A stretch of DNA of 23,752 bases, from positions 1 to 23,752 of IMG/VR virus record IMGVR_UViG_3300020215_000138; one strand, given 5' to 3'. This document shows positions 7,452-12,973 of the stretch, in pieces. Source of the stretch: a virus. Each line of letters begins with the position of its first letter. Position 1 is the stretch's first letter. The notes beneath the pieces are model-generated. The model did not search any database. It saw nothing but the letters and a program-made list of their open reading frames with translations, and had not been told where the DNA came from. The position numbers and the translations under genes were made by a program.

Positions 7452-8571
7452 CGAGGCCGCGAATCCTGATAAGTTCGGATGCGGCTGCCTCGGCTACCCG
7501 GCGCCGCGCCGTCCGCAACAAGAAAGCGTAGTTTCGCTCGGTGATCCGGGAGCCTCGAGCGTGGCCGAGGACTTGCCCGATTTGGTCAAGCTTCTCCCCC
7601 TTCGACAGAGCAAGCGAGGCAAAGAACTTTCGCAAGTCCCGCATTTGAAGCCCCGTAACACCCGCCCTATCGAGCAGCTTTTCCCACATCTTTTGAACCC
7701 CGACAAGGTGTGAGCCGGGCTTCTTTCCTGGGAATAAATGCGGGTTGTCTTGCTCCCTATGAAGCCGCTTGATGATCCTTCTTGCCTCATCGGAGAGCTC
7801 TATAAGGCGCCCTTTTTTGCGTCTTTTGGCCCTAGGAACGACGATTCCGGCCGGGGTGACCCATTCATGCCGGGCCTTCAAAATCTCGCCAGGGCGGCCC
7901 CCTGTAAACGCAAGAAGCCATATGTAATTGGCGAAGATGGGTTGCCGCTTCTCGGTTTCCTTGATAGCCAAGAGAAGCCGAAAAGCCTCGTCTTCCTCTG
8001 GCACCCGCTCCCGCGGTTCCTCGCCGTTAAGCTTCACTTGAACCGGGTTCGTGTGGCGTGGCCGCCATCCCCACCCTTCGGCGAGGTTGAACGCCGCCTT
8101 CAGGGTGGCGAGGACGCGGTTCGACTGAACCGGGCCGTGGCTCATGGACGCACGTAGCTTTAAGACCTCTTGCTCGGTCACGTCGTCAAGCTTCATCTGA
8201 CCGAGCGCGGGGAGTATGCGTTTATCCCATGCCCACTTGTAGTTTCGAAGAGTGCGGGTCTCAATGGTCTTGTAGTGGGTTTTCAGGCATTCGTCATAGA
8301 GCTCGCGAACGGTCTTCTGAGGCGCGGGTTTGATGGACGGGTCGCCGCCAGCGAGGACGATGTTTACTTTCTCTCTGGCAAGCTCACGCGCTCGGGGAAG
8401 GGTGATCGTGCCGTAATCGCCGAGCTTCGGCCTGAGCTGTTTACCCTGGCGGGTGCGGCACTTCAGATAGAACGTCCGCTTGTTCGGAAATATGCGGACG
8501 TGTAACCCGCGAATTTGGTCATCCCACAAAATCGCGCCCGGCTTCGCGGACTCGATTTGTCGGGTGGTCAT
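7375..8571 (-). CDS. int: Tyrosine-recombinase integrase
   Basis: This 398-residue integrase has an N-terminal DUF4102-like arm-binding domain (1-85), a SAM-like core-binding domain (about 87-175) and a C-terminal catalytic domain. Visible catalytic positions are R226 (TGGRPGEI), R314 (in RDLRKFF), H337 (LGHARG) and the nucleophile Y348 (ERNYAF). Box II, usually H-x-x-R, reads R-D-L-R, so the first histidine is replaced by arginine. The ATG start overlaps the stop of the upstream small gene by 4 nt. It should catalyse recombination between attP (9466-9519) and a host tRNA-Thr gene. Its 3' end overlaps a convergent late gene. Confidence 0.93.
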   Translation of the reverse strand: MTTRQIESAKPGAILWDDQIRGLHVRIFPNKRTFYLKCRTRQGKQLRPKLGDYGTITLPRARELAREKVNIVLAGGDPSIKPAPQKTVRELYDECLKTHYKTIETRTLRNYKWAWDKRILPALGQMKLDDVTEQEVLKLRASMSHGPVQSNRVLATLKAAFNLAEGWGWRPRHTNPVQVKLNGEEPRERVPEEDEAFRLLLAIKETEKRQPIFANYIWLLAFTGGRPGEILKARHEWVTPAGIVVPRAKRRKKGRLIELSDEARRIIKRLHREQDNPHLFPGKKPGSHLVGVQKMWEKLLDRAGVTGLQMRDLRKFFASLALSKGEKLDQIGQVLGHARGSRITERNYAFLLRTARRRVAEAAASELIRIRGLAKRHGRSLARRTLSGPKAARPSLNA

Positions 8572-8735
8572 CGCGCTTCAAGCGCGGCTTTCAGTTTCCG
8601 AACATCTTCTTTCAGATAGAAAATGTCTTGCTCGAGTTCGGCAATCTTACGGAGCTTCATATCCAGTTGCCACTCGGGCATGGCCCAAGCGTTTGACGAT
8701 ACAAACACGAGCAGAGAAAACACGATGATCTTCAT
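8568..8735 (-). CDS. 55-residue exported/anchored coiled-coil microprotein
   Basis: The product begins MKIIVFSLLVFVSSNAWA, a good signal peptide with a likely cut after AWA, followed by a short acidic/basic coiled coil (KLRKIAELEQDIFYLKEDV). It starts directly after the previous stop (TAA then ATG) and its own stop overlaps int's ATG by 4 nt, so it is coupled to int. Function unknown. A periplasmic protein in an int operon is unexpected; possible roles include superinfection exclusion or lysogenic conversion. Confidence 0.68.
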   Translation of the reverse strand: MKIIVFSLLVFVSSNAWAMPEWQLDMKLRKIAELEQDIFYLKEDVRKLKAALEAR

Positions 8736-8840
8736 TTAATCCTCCGGTCCGTCGCCATCGGGCCAAAATTCTGCGAGGCATGAGCGGCAGACAACGACGC
8801 CATCACGGCGAGTGTGGCGGTCATGGTGGTCACAATCCAT
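8736..8840 (-). CDS. 34-residue Cys/His microprotein
   Basis: The product begins MDCDHHDRH and continues through VVVCRSCLAEFWPDGDG. C3/H5/H6 with C18/C21 would make a small zinc knuckle. Its start overlaps the stop of the upstream gene, and its TAA is immediately followed by the ATG of the next gene. A different frame open across 8732-8938 was rejected because it does not fit this tiling. Function unknown. Confidence 0.62.
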   Translation of the reverse strand: MDCDHHDRHTRRDGVVVCRSCLAEFWPDGDGPED

Positions 8841-8979
8841 ATCGCTTCTTGTTCTCCGAATGCCAAATCGCTCGCAATTGTGCGAGCTTCATTCGACGGA
8901 ACTTCGCGGCGTCCGTCGGATACCGTTTTGAAAGCCACTCGATGATGTGCGCTCGCGGCGGGTTAGGCCAGTAGCTCAT
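8830..8979 (-). CDS. 49-residue small phage protein
   Basis: The product starts MSYWPNPPRAHIIEWLSKRY and has a basic helical C-terminus ending RYGL. ATGA overlap with the upstream stop and 11-nt overlap with the downstream gene place it in the int operon. I recognise the type (W-L-x-x-R-Y-P, then F-R-x-M-x-x-x-Q-L-R-A-I-W) as a recurrent small phage protein of unknown function. A DNA-binding role is possible from its basic helices. Confidence 0.68.
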   Translation of the reverse strand: MSYWPNPPRAHIIEWLSKRYPTDAAKFRRMKLAQLRAIWHSENKKRYGL

Positions 8980-9137
8980 CCGTGAGCTCTCAACGCGAGA
9001 GATGCCAATTCTTCCGCCGTGGCGTCTCTGTTATCCTCATGAGCGATTTCGGCAAGTAGCTCAAGGATGTCGGCAAAGCCGTATTGATGAACAAACGTCC
9101 GAAACCCGTTCACTTGCTCCTTTGGTATCCGATGCAC
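8976..9137 (-). CDS. 53-residue small acidic phage protein
   Basis: GTG start at 9137 with ribosome-binding site AAGGAGA just upstream. The helical product contains FRTFVHQYGFADILELLAEI and an acidic tail; the stop overlaps the next ATG by 4 nt. Function unknown. Its leader carries the first copy of a repeated hairpin element (9143-9173). Confidence 0.65.
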   Translation of the reverse strand: MHRIPKEQVNGFRTFVHQYGFADILELLAEIAHEDNRDATAEELASLALRAHG

Positions 9138-9142
9138 GTCTC

Positions 9143-9173
9143 TCCTTTTCCGCCCCGTCTCAGGGCTTTACTG
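9143..9173 (-). repeat. Leader hairpin element, copy 1
   Basis: Read on the minus strand: CAGTAAA, then a hairpin GCCCU-GAGAC-GGGGC, then GGAAAAGGA, which supplies the ribosome-binding site of the GTG at 9137. It is a diverged copy of the element at 9319-9349; stem and loop bases differ but the hairpin is preserved. Confidence 0.6.
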
Positions 9174-9196
9174 TGTGCGTGTAAATGATTCAGTGG

Positions 9197-9313
9197 TTAG
9201 CAATCCTCCGAATCGTGAAGGCATCGCTCCGAGCAATACGACCCGAGCGCATCTTCGCCGCATCCGATGCATGGTCTTATTCCGCGTTCTTTTTTTTGCT
9301 GTTCAGTCTCCAC
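9197..9313 (-). CDS. 38-residue zinc-ribbon-like microprotein
   Basis: GTG 9313 follows AAAAGGA of the second leader element. The product is short and polar, then CIGCGEDALGSYCSERCLHD and a final C: Cys at 15, 18, 27, 31 and 38 make a compact zinc-ribbon pattern. It is the first gene after the int promoter. The frame runs through an A8 tract (complement of T8 near 9291), so one slippage event there would destroy it. Function unknown; small zinc proteins in lysogeny operons are often regulators or interact with host proteins. Confidence 0.65.
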   Translation of the reverse strand: METEQQKKERGIRPCIGCGEDALGSYCSERCLHDSEDC

Positions 9314-9318
9314 CGTTT

Positions 9319-9349
9319 TCCTTTTCCGCCCGTCGTCGGGCTTTTACTG
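9319..9349 (-). repeat. Leader hairpin element, copy 2
   Basis: Minus strand: CAGTAAAA, hairpin GCCCG-ACGA-CGGGC, then GGAAAAGGA before the GTG at 9313. Same order and length (31 nt) as copy 1. On the plus strand the stem is followed by only four T, a poor terminator, so a 5'-UTR or translational role is favoured. Confidence 0.6.
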
Positions 9350-9365
9350 GCACCAGATTGGCACC
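9347..9365 (+). repeat. attP left arm: paired integrase arm-type sites
   Basis: CTGGCACC (9347-9354) and TTGGCACC (9358-9365) are direct repeats 11 bp apart, one helical turn. The same pair with the same spacing lies on the other side of the core at 9563-9581. This is the arrangement of arm-type sites bound by the N-terminal domain of tyrosine integrases. Confidence 0.65.
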
Positions 9366-9413
9366 CGGCAGCGGTGGTTTCCAATGGTCCCACCTAACCG
9401 GAGTGTTTCGTAA

Positions 9414-9442
9414 ATACTAACATCTAAAGCACTAAATGTCAA
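9414..9442 (-). promoter_or_regulatory. Promoter of the integrase operon
   Basis: On the minus strand TTGACA (9442-9437) and TAGTAT (9419-9414) are separated by exactly 17 bp. The predicted start lies near 9407, before the 38-residue gene. The promoter is on the int side of the attP core, so it stays joined to int after integration. Confidence 0.72.
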
Positions 9443-9465
9443 GGGATGACTTGTAATAATAACAA

Positions 9466-9519
9466 TGGAGCCGATTCGTAATCGGCAGGTCGCCGGTTCA
9501 AATCCGGCCGTCGGCTCCA
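9466..9519 (+). other. attP: attP core: 3' part of tRNA-Thr(CGU)
   Basis: Bases 9470-9519 fold as the 3' part of a tRNA: anticodon stem GCCGA/TCGGC (9470-9474/9482-9486), loop TTCGTAA with anticodon CGT at 9477-9479, variable loop AGGTC, T-stem GCCGG/CCGGC around TTCAAAT, 3' acceptor strand CGTCGGC, discriminator T, then CCA. No D-arm or 5' acceptor strand precedes it, so it is not a tRNA gene but the fragment that would restore a host tRNA-Thr after insertion. TGGAGCCGA (9466-9474) and TCGGCTCCA (9511-9519) are perfect inverted repeats. Confidence 0.85.
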
Positions 9520-9562
9520 TAAATCACGAAGTTACAACACACCCCGTTCCGATCCTCCCGTG

Positions 9563-9581
9563 TTGGCACCATATTGGCACC
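9563..9581 (+). repeat. attP right arm: paired integrase arm-type sites
   Basis: TTGGCACC at 9563-9570 and again at 9574-9581, 11 bp apart, matching the left-arm pair. The second copy ends 2 bp before the stop of the adjacent HTH gene. Confidence 0.65.
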
Positions 9582-9583
9582 GC

Positions 9584-9832
9584 CTAACTTCGCTTCGGCT
9601 TTGTGCCATCGTCGCCGAGCAGAAGCCAACAAGGGGAGGTCTTCAAATCTTTACTGAGGCGCATGAGGTTCGGATACGAAGGAACGATGCTCTTCGAAAT
9701 CCACCCATACAAGCTTTGCGTCAAGTAACCCTTCTCGCGACAGAAGCGGCTCACGTCGGGCCGGCCGTCTTTCACGAACCCTAAAAATTCCAATCGCTCC
9801 CGTATCCTTGTCCCTATCCCTGGATATCTCAT
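9584..9832 (-). CDS. XRE/Cro-type HTH protein beside attP
   Basis: The 82-residue product has the order of a Cro/CI-type HTH: GIGTRIRERLEFLGF (helix 1), a loop, FCREKGYLTQSLYGWISKSI (turn and recognition helix), then PNLMRLSKDLKTSPCWLLLGDD, the usual ending of small phage XRE proteins. ATG 9832 is used; no strong ribosome-binding site is seen. It is the last leftward gene before attP and would lie at one prophage end, next to the host tRNA. It may regulate int, excision or the adjacent host genes; this is inferred. Confidence 0.75.
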   Translation of the reverse strand: MRYPGIGTRIRERLEFLGFVKDGRPDVSRFCREKGYLTQSLYGWISKSIVPSYPNLMRLSKDLKTSPCWLLLGDDGTKPKRS

Positions 9833-9940
9833 CGACCATATTTTTTTCGCCTGTCGGGGAGCGTGTCGTCAAGCAATCGGTCGTTGGCATGTGGTCAATG
9901 TCTTTTGCAAAACGGCAGTTGTCATGCCATCCTCGTTCCA

Positions 9941-10057
9941 ATGGCCGCTCCCAAGCGTAAGAAGAAGCGCAACTTTACGCTTGAACACCGACGGCTTCTG
10001 AGTCAAAGAGCCTTCGAACGGTGGACGAAGATTCGCCGTCAGAAGAAGCGGAAGTGA
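9941..10057 (+). CDS. 38-residue highly basic protein
   Basis: The product starts MAAPKRKKKRNFTLEHRRLL and ends RRQKKRK. The motif F-T-x-E-H-R-x-x-L-S-x-x-A-x-x-R-W resembles short DNA-binding segments seen in small phage and NUMOD-like proteins. ATG 9941 is preferred because the upstream extension of the same frame looks unlike protein. It is the only rightward gene between attP and cI, and its stop abuts the stop of the convergent gene at 10058. No clear promoter or ribosome-binding site is visible, so it is less certain. Confidence 0.5.
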   Translation: MAAPKRKKKRNFTLEHRRLLSQRAFERWTKIRRQKKRK

Positions 10058-10315
10058 CTATTCGAGCTCCTTGGCGAGTTGGCGGATTTCATCAAGAATT
10101 TTTGTCTTCAATTCTGCTGGTGTGTATTCCCACTCGTCATTATTTTCATGTAGGAATTTAGTAGGAGTCTTAACCACAACCTTCGCACACCTCTCAGCCA
10201 TCCACCTTGCCGCCCATACCGCAGCTTGATGCTCCCTACAATCTGTTTCGGCTAGTTCAGGGCATCGATGAAATCTTTGTGCAAACGCCCCCTCAAACTC
10301 TTCGCGGAGGGTCAC
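10058..10315 (-). CDS. 85-residue hypothetical phage protein
   Basis: GTG 10315 is chosen because GTGA overlaps the stop of the upstream membrane gene by 4 nt, as elsewhere in this operon. The long in-frame extension upstream lies entirely inside the membrane gene in another frame and is not protein-like. The product is helical and charged, with MAERCAKVVVKTPTKFLHEN in the middle. Function unknown. Confidence 0.65.
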   Translation of the reverse strand: MTLREEFEGAFAQRFHRCPELAETDCREHQAAVWAARWMAERCAKVVVKTPTKFLHENNDEWEYTPAELKTKILDEIRQLAKELE

Positions 10316-10770
10316 GACGTCGCCCACATTGGTATGGCGAACGAGAGCCAGAGGCCGAGCATGATCGTGCCTCGGGTTAGGATGTTCGCGTATAGCTCGG
10401 CGCGGCACGGCGACTTGTAGTGCCAAGGGCAACCGGAAATTCGACGGACCAACTTGTAGTAAAACGCCCCAAGAGTTGACCCGGCATCCTCTGGAAACTG
10501 CGACGGAATCCCATAGCCGAGAGACAGGAAAACGAAAGCCGGGATGATCGCCGCATACGCCCAAGGGTTGGCCGTCGAGACAAAAACTGCGGCGGTCTGA
10601 ATGATGACGCAACCGCCGCGCCGCCAAATCTTCTTCTGACCAGGCGCCCCGCCCCAGGCCCAAAGGAGCGAACAGTTGATGGCAATTGGGATCGCAAGCC
10701 ATCCCGTCCACGGAAACATCGAGAGCCCGAAGACAGCTCCGTAAATCCTTTCTTCAGCGTTGAGCTTCAT
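10312..10770 (-). CDS. Small polytopic membrane protein
   Basis: The 152-residue product has about four hydrophobic segments (near 8-40, 54-68, 70-85 and 134-150), with a cysteine-bearing hydrophilic loop between the third and fourth (GCPWHYKSPC). ATG 10770 follows AAGAGG at good distance and lies inside the upstream zinc-finger gene (17-nt overlap). Function unknown. Early-operon membrane proteins of temperate phages may act in exclusion or host takeover; that is inference. Confidence 0.65.
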   Translation of the reverse strand: MKLNAEERIYGAVFGLSMFPWTGWLAIPIAINCSLLWAWGGAPGQKKIWRRGGCVIIQTAAVFVSTANPWAYAAIIPAFVFLSLGYGIPSQFPEDAGSTLGAFYYKLVRRISGCPWHYKSPCRAELYANILTRGTIMLGLWLSFAIPMWATS

Positions 10771-10879
10771 CGTCGCGCCTCTTTTTCAGTAAGCACCCGT
10801 TCCAATGTCCTGACTCGGAGCCGTCTTCTTTTTGTTCAATAAGCGCCTTGCATTCAGGACAAGAAAAATACTGTTTCAT
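10754..10879 (-). CDS. 41-residue zinc-finger-like microprotein
   Basis: The product reads MKQYFSCPECKALIEQKEDG, then GHWNGCLLKKRRD. CPEC with a later H-x3-C gives a C2HC zinc-ribbon pattern with a basic tail. ATG 10879 has a purine-rich AAGAGAGA upstream. The gene overlaps the membrane-protein gene and lies in the leftward operon. Function unknown. Confidence 0.62.
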   Translation of the reverse strand: MKQYFSCPECKALIEQKEDGSESGHWNGCLLKKRRDDEAQR

Positions 10880-10894
10880 TTGATCGTCTCTCTT

Positions 10895-11293
10895 TTATGC
10901 GTCCATCTTCGTGACTGTTACCCTAGCCTCGCCCCACTCCACGCCGCGCTTAGTGATTCCGCGCTTGCCACCGATGGCGTCGAACGCCGCTGGTGTTAAA
11001 TCGATGATGACGCCGCGCTTCGCTGGCCCACGACCTGGCCCGAAATCGTTTTGCCTGACGATGATCGAGCGGCCGGTATCTAGGTTTGTGACCTTGTACC
11101 GAGTCCCGAACTCCCTCGAGCGCGTGGCGCACGTCATAGCTCGCTCGCTATAGCGTTCGCCGTTGGCCGTAAAAATCCCGCTTGTTCCTTCGCGCTGGCA
11201 TGACTTCGTGCTGTAGTAGGTCGCGATTCCTTCGGCGGCGTGTGCTGAGACGGTGACGAGGCAGAGCGTTAAGACAAGGGCGGGGAGATTCAC
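10895..11293 (-). CDS. RlpA-like double-psi beta-barrel exported protein
   Basis: The 132-residue product has a signal peptide (MNLPALVLTLCLVTVSAHA, cut before AEG), then a double-psi beta-barrel: GIATYYS, T-A-N-G-E, M-T-C-A-T-R, FGTRYKVTNLDTGRSIIVRQ, N-D-F-G-P-G and V-I-I-D-L-T-P-A-A-F. This is the RlpA core; RlpA is a lytic transglycosylase acting on peptidoglycan without peptide stems. The usual N-D-R-G-P-F reads N-D-F-G-P-G, keeping the aspartate. There is no SPOR domain. GTG start immediately after the YopX stop. It is encoded in the early leftward operon, not with the late lysis genes. Confidence 0.85.
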   Translation of the reverse strand: MNLPALVLTLCLVTVSAHAAEGIATYYSTKSCQREGTSGIFTANGERYSERAMTCATRSREFGTRYKVTNLDTGRSIIVRQNDFGPGRGPAKRGVIIDLTPAAFDAIGGKRGITKRGVEWGEARVTVTKMDA

Positions 11294-11294
11294 G

Positions 11295-11717
11295 TCACTT
11301 CATAAGCTCCGGGTTCTCATGCACATTGCCGAGGACTATCAATTCTCTATTAAATAGTGACATTTGATATTCGCTGTCATCTTCAAAGTAGAATCCTTGT
11401 TGTGGTTTGTCATCAACACAGCATCCATTTTGGCAAATATGTAGTTCTATTTCATAGCGCCCGAACTTTACAACTCCCTTATCTCCTTTCTCGTTCTTTA
11501 CAACATCCCCCTCATATATCTCCTTGCCGTTCTTGTCGTGGAGGCCGGTGAATTGCATGAGTTCAATGCGATCAAGTTTTCGATAATCGGTGTTCGGGCC
11601 ACCAGGAAGGCAAGGACAGACTCGGTTTAAATTTCCATCAAATCCAAAGTCTAGAAGCCCGACTTCATACATTTTGTTGTCTATTTTGTCCCACGCCCTA
11701 AACTTAATCGGTCTCAC
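11295..11717 (-). CDS. YopX-family protein
   Basis: The 140-residue product has the YopX signature: R-P-I-K-F-R-A-W-D at the start, MQFTGLHDKNGKEIYEGDVV in the middle, and a C-terminal V-L-G-N-V-H-E-N-P-E-L. The family is widespread in phages and functionally uncharacterised. GTG start overlaps the upstream stop (GTGA). The coding sequence is visibly richer in A/T than its neighbours, suggesting recent acquisition as a cassette. Confidence 0.9.
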   Translation of the reverse strand: MRPIKFRAWDKIDNKMYEVGLLDFGFDGNLNRVCPCLPGGPNTDYRKLDRIELMQFTGLHDKNGKEIYEGDVVKNEKGDKGVVKFGRYEIELHICQNGCCVDDKPQQGFYFEDDSEYQMSLFNRELIVLGNVHENPELMK

Positions 11718-12076
11718 GACTTCACCACGCCCTGCTCGATGAGGTAGATGAGCATTTTGGCGCGGGCGTCGGCTTCGGTGTTTGCTTGCGTCTCATCATC
11801 GGGGTCTACAGTGCTCGGGTGGTCGCAATCCCAAACATTGCCGACAGACAATTCAAATCGCGTGGTGCGATAACCAGACGGAAGCAACTCGCCAATCTCC
11901 GCGACGGTGAAGGCGGCGATCCCGACATCCGGGCGAATTTTCGGCCTTTCGTGGAGTAAATACTTGCCGTCTGAAAATCCGTCGCGCATCCAAACAAACG
12001 CGCTCTCCTGCTTCACGCCGAGGGCTTTGAGACGCTTGGCAAGCTCAAGCGAACAAACTTGATCCTCAAGCCTCAT
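11714..12076 (-). CDS. 120-residue hypothetical phage protein
   Basis: The product begins with VCSLELAKRLKALGVKQESA, followed by IAAFTVAEIGELLPSGY and an acidic linker, ending in a helical D-A-R-A-K-M-L-I-Y-L-I-E. I recognise this layout as a recurrent small phage protein without known function. ATGA overlap upstream, GTGA overlap downstream. Confidence 0.72.
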   Translation of the reverse strand: MRLEDQVCSLELAKRLKALGVKQESAFVWMRDGFSDGKYLLHERPKIRPDVGIAAFTVAEIGELLPSGYRTTRFELSVGNVWDCDHPSTVDPDDETQANTEADARAKMLIYLIEQGVVKS

Positions 12077-12309
12077 GACTTCACCTCATCCGGTGCTTCG
12101 GCGAGGGCTTTATTAAGAGAGCTACAAAATCCGCCCTTAAACTCCAACATTTCTTTGGCTTTGAGCAATGCCCCATACGCCTTGCGGCTCCATATGGTGA
12201 GGGTGGAGAGTTCTTTACAAACGGGACAAAAGCTTAAGATTGACTGAACAAAATGTCCGGACTCACGCTGACTGCCTTCCTCTCTAATCTCGGATATGGG
12301 GTCGGTCAT
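12073..12309 (-). CDS. Small hypothetical protein with CPVC motif
   Basis: ATG 12309 (TGATG overlap with the upstream stop) gives 78 residues; a GTG one codon earlier would give the 4-nt overlap usual in this operon. The pattern S-F-C-P-V-C-K-E-L-S near residue 27 plus a late Cys may bind zinc. Function unknown. Confidence 0.6.
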   Translation of the reverse strand: MTDPISEIREEGSQRESGHFVQSILSFCPVCKELSTLTIWSRKAYGALLKAKEMLEFKGGFCSSLNKALAEAPDEVKS

Positions 12310-12515
12310 CACTTCACCTTCGGAATGCGGATGATCTTCGACCCTGCCGCCTTCGACATCTCCCGAATCGAGTTGATGGCGTTGAGCGCGTACGTGTGCG
12401 CCGGTGTCGAGTGATTGTTTACGACGGCTTGGATGAGCTCTTCAGCTCGAGGCGTACACGTCACCATCACGCCGCCGTCGAGACGGTCTTCAAAAACGAG
12501 GGTTACTTTAGCCAC
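12309..12515 (-). CDS. 68-residue hypothetical phage protein
   Basis: GTG 12515 preceded by GGGAGGT at ideal distance. The product (MAKVTLVFEDRLDGGVMV start) looks like a short beta-hairpin plus helices. Function unknown; kept because of the strong ribosome-binding site and operon tiling. Confidence 0.65.
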   Translation of the reverse strand: MAKVTLVFEDRLDGGVMVTCTPRAEELIQAVVNNHSTPAHTYALNAINSIREMSKAAGSKIIRIPKVK

Positions 12516-12518
12516 TTA

Positions 12519-12728
12519 TCACCTCCCATCTTTCGTGTTAACGGTCATTCGCTTTTCGTACTCCATGATGTCCGTGAGCTTGTAGAGCACCTTCGCGCCG
12601 CGGTACTTGCCGAGCTTCACAAACGGCGGTCCCTTCCTGACGCAACGCCAGGTGATGAGCGACTTCGGGTTCATATCCCATCGCCGCGCGAGGTCATCGG
12701 TTGTGAGCATCGTTTGGTCGGCCTTCAT
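12519..12728 (-). CDS. Excisionase/AlpA-type winged HTH protein
   Basis: The 69-residue product contains MLTTDDLARRWDMNPKSLI, then a recognition helix W-R-C-V-R-K-G-P-P-F-V-K-L-G, then V-L-Y-K-L-T-D-I-M-E-Y-E: the MerR-like layout of Xis, AlpA and 'helix-turn-helix domain-containing' proteins. No other Xis-like gene is visible, so this is the best candidate for the recombination directionality factor, made early from PL. ATGA overlap upstream. It could equally be a transcription factor. Confidence 0.75.
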   Translation of the reverse strand: MKADQTMLTTDDLARRWDMNPKSLITWRCVRKGPPFVKLGKYRGAKVLYKLTDIMEYEKRMTVNTKDGR

Positions 12729-12973
12729 TTCTCACGCTCCGCGAGCATGGCGTCGGCGAGTTGATATGACTCCCGTGCGATTTCCTCAAACGTCGCCGTC
12801 TTGCCGTCAACGTTATCGAATTGCAACATGAATGGCATCGCCTTCGCCGCAAAGTAGTCGCGGAGGGTCATGCCTTTTTGTGCTGGAATGGCGTCGTTGC
12901 CATCTTGAAGCGTGCCGTCTTTTGTGAACTCGCTTGCTGGTCTAGGAAACGCCGCTCCGCCATCGTTTTTCAT
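12725..12973 (-). CDS. 82-residue small phage protein
   Basis: ATGA overlap with recT. The N-terminus is G-G-A-A-F-P-R-P, followed by GMTLRDYFAAKAMPFML and a helical tail E-E-I-A-R-E-S-Y-Q-L-A-D-A-M-L. This is a very common small protein next to recombination genes in phages; function unknown. Confidence 0.75.
   Translation of the reverse strand: MKNDGGAAFPRPASEFTKDGTLQDGNDAIPAQKGMTLRDYFAAKAMPFMLQFDNVDGKTATFEEIARESYQLADAMLAEREK

Noticed and set aside
8870-8887. Hairpin GCTCGCA-ATTG-TGCGAGC as a terminator
   Set aside because: No T-run on either strand and it lies within a coding sequence.
8732-8938. 68-codon minus frame with a hydrophobic segment
   Set aside because: Conflicts with the 49- and 34-codon genes, which tile exactly by stop/start overlaps and have protein-like motifs.
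9470-9519. Complete tRNA gene
   Set aside because: Only anticodon arm, T-arm and 3' acceptor strand are present; no D-arm or 5' acceptor strand precedes them.
10316-10711. N-terminal extension of the 85-residue gene (frame open to 10711)
   Set aside because: Lies wholly inside the membrane-protein gene in another frame; the GTGA start at 10315 fits the operon pattern.
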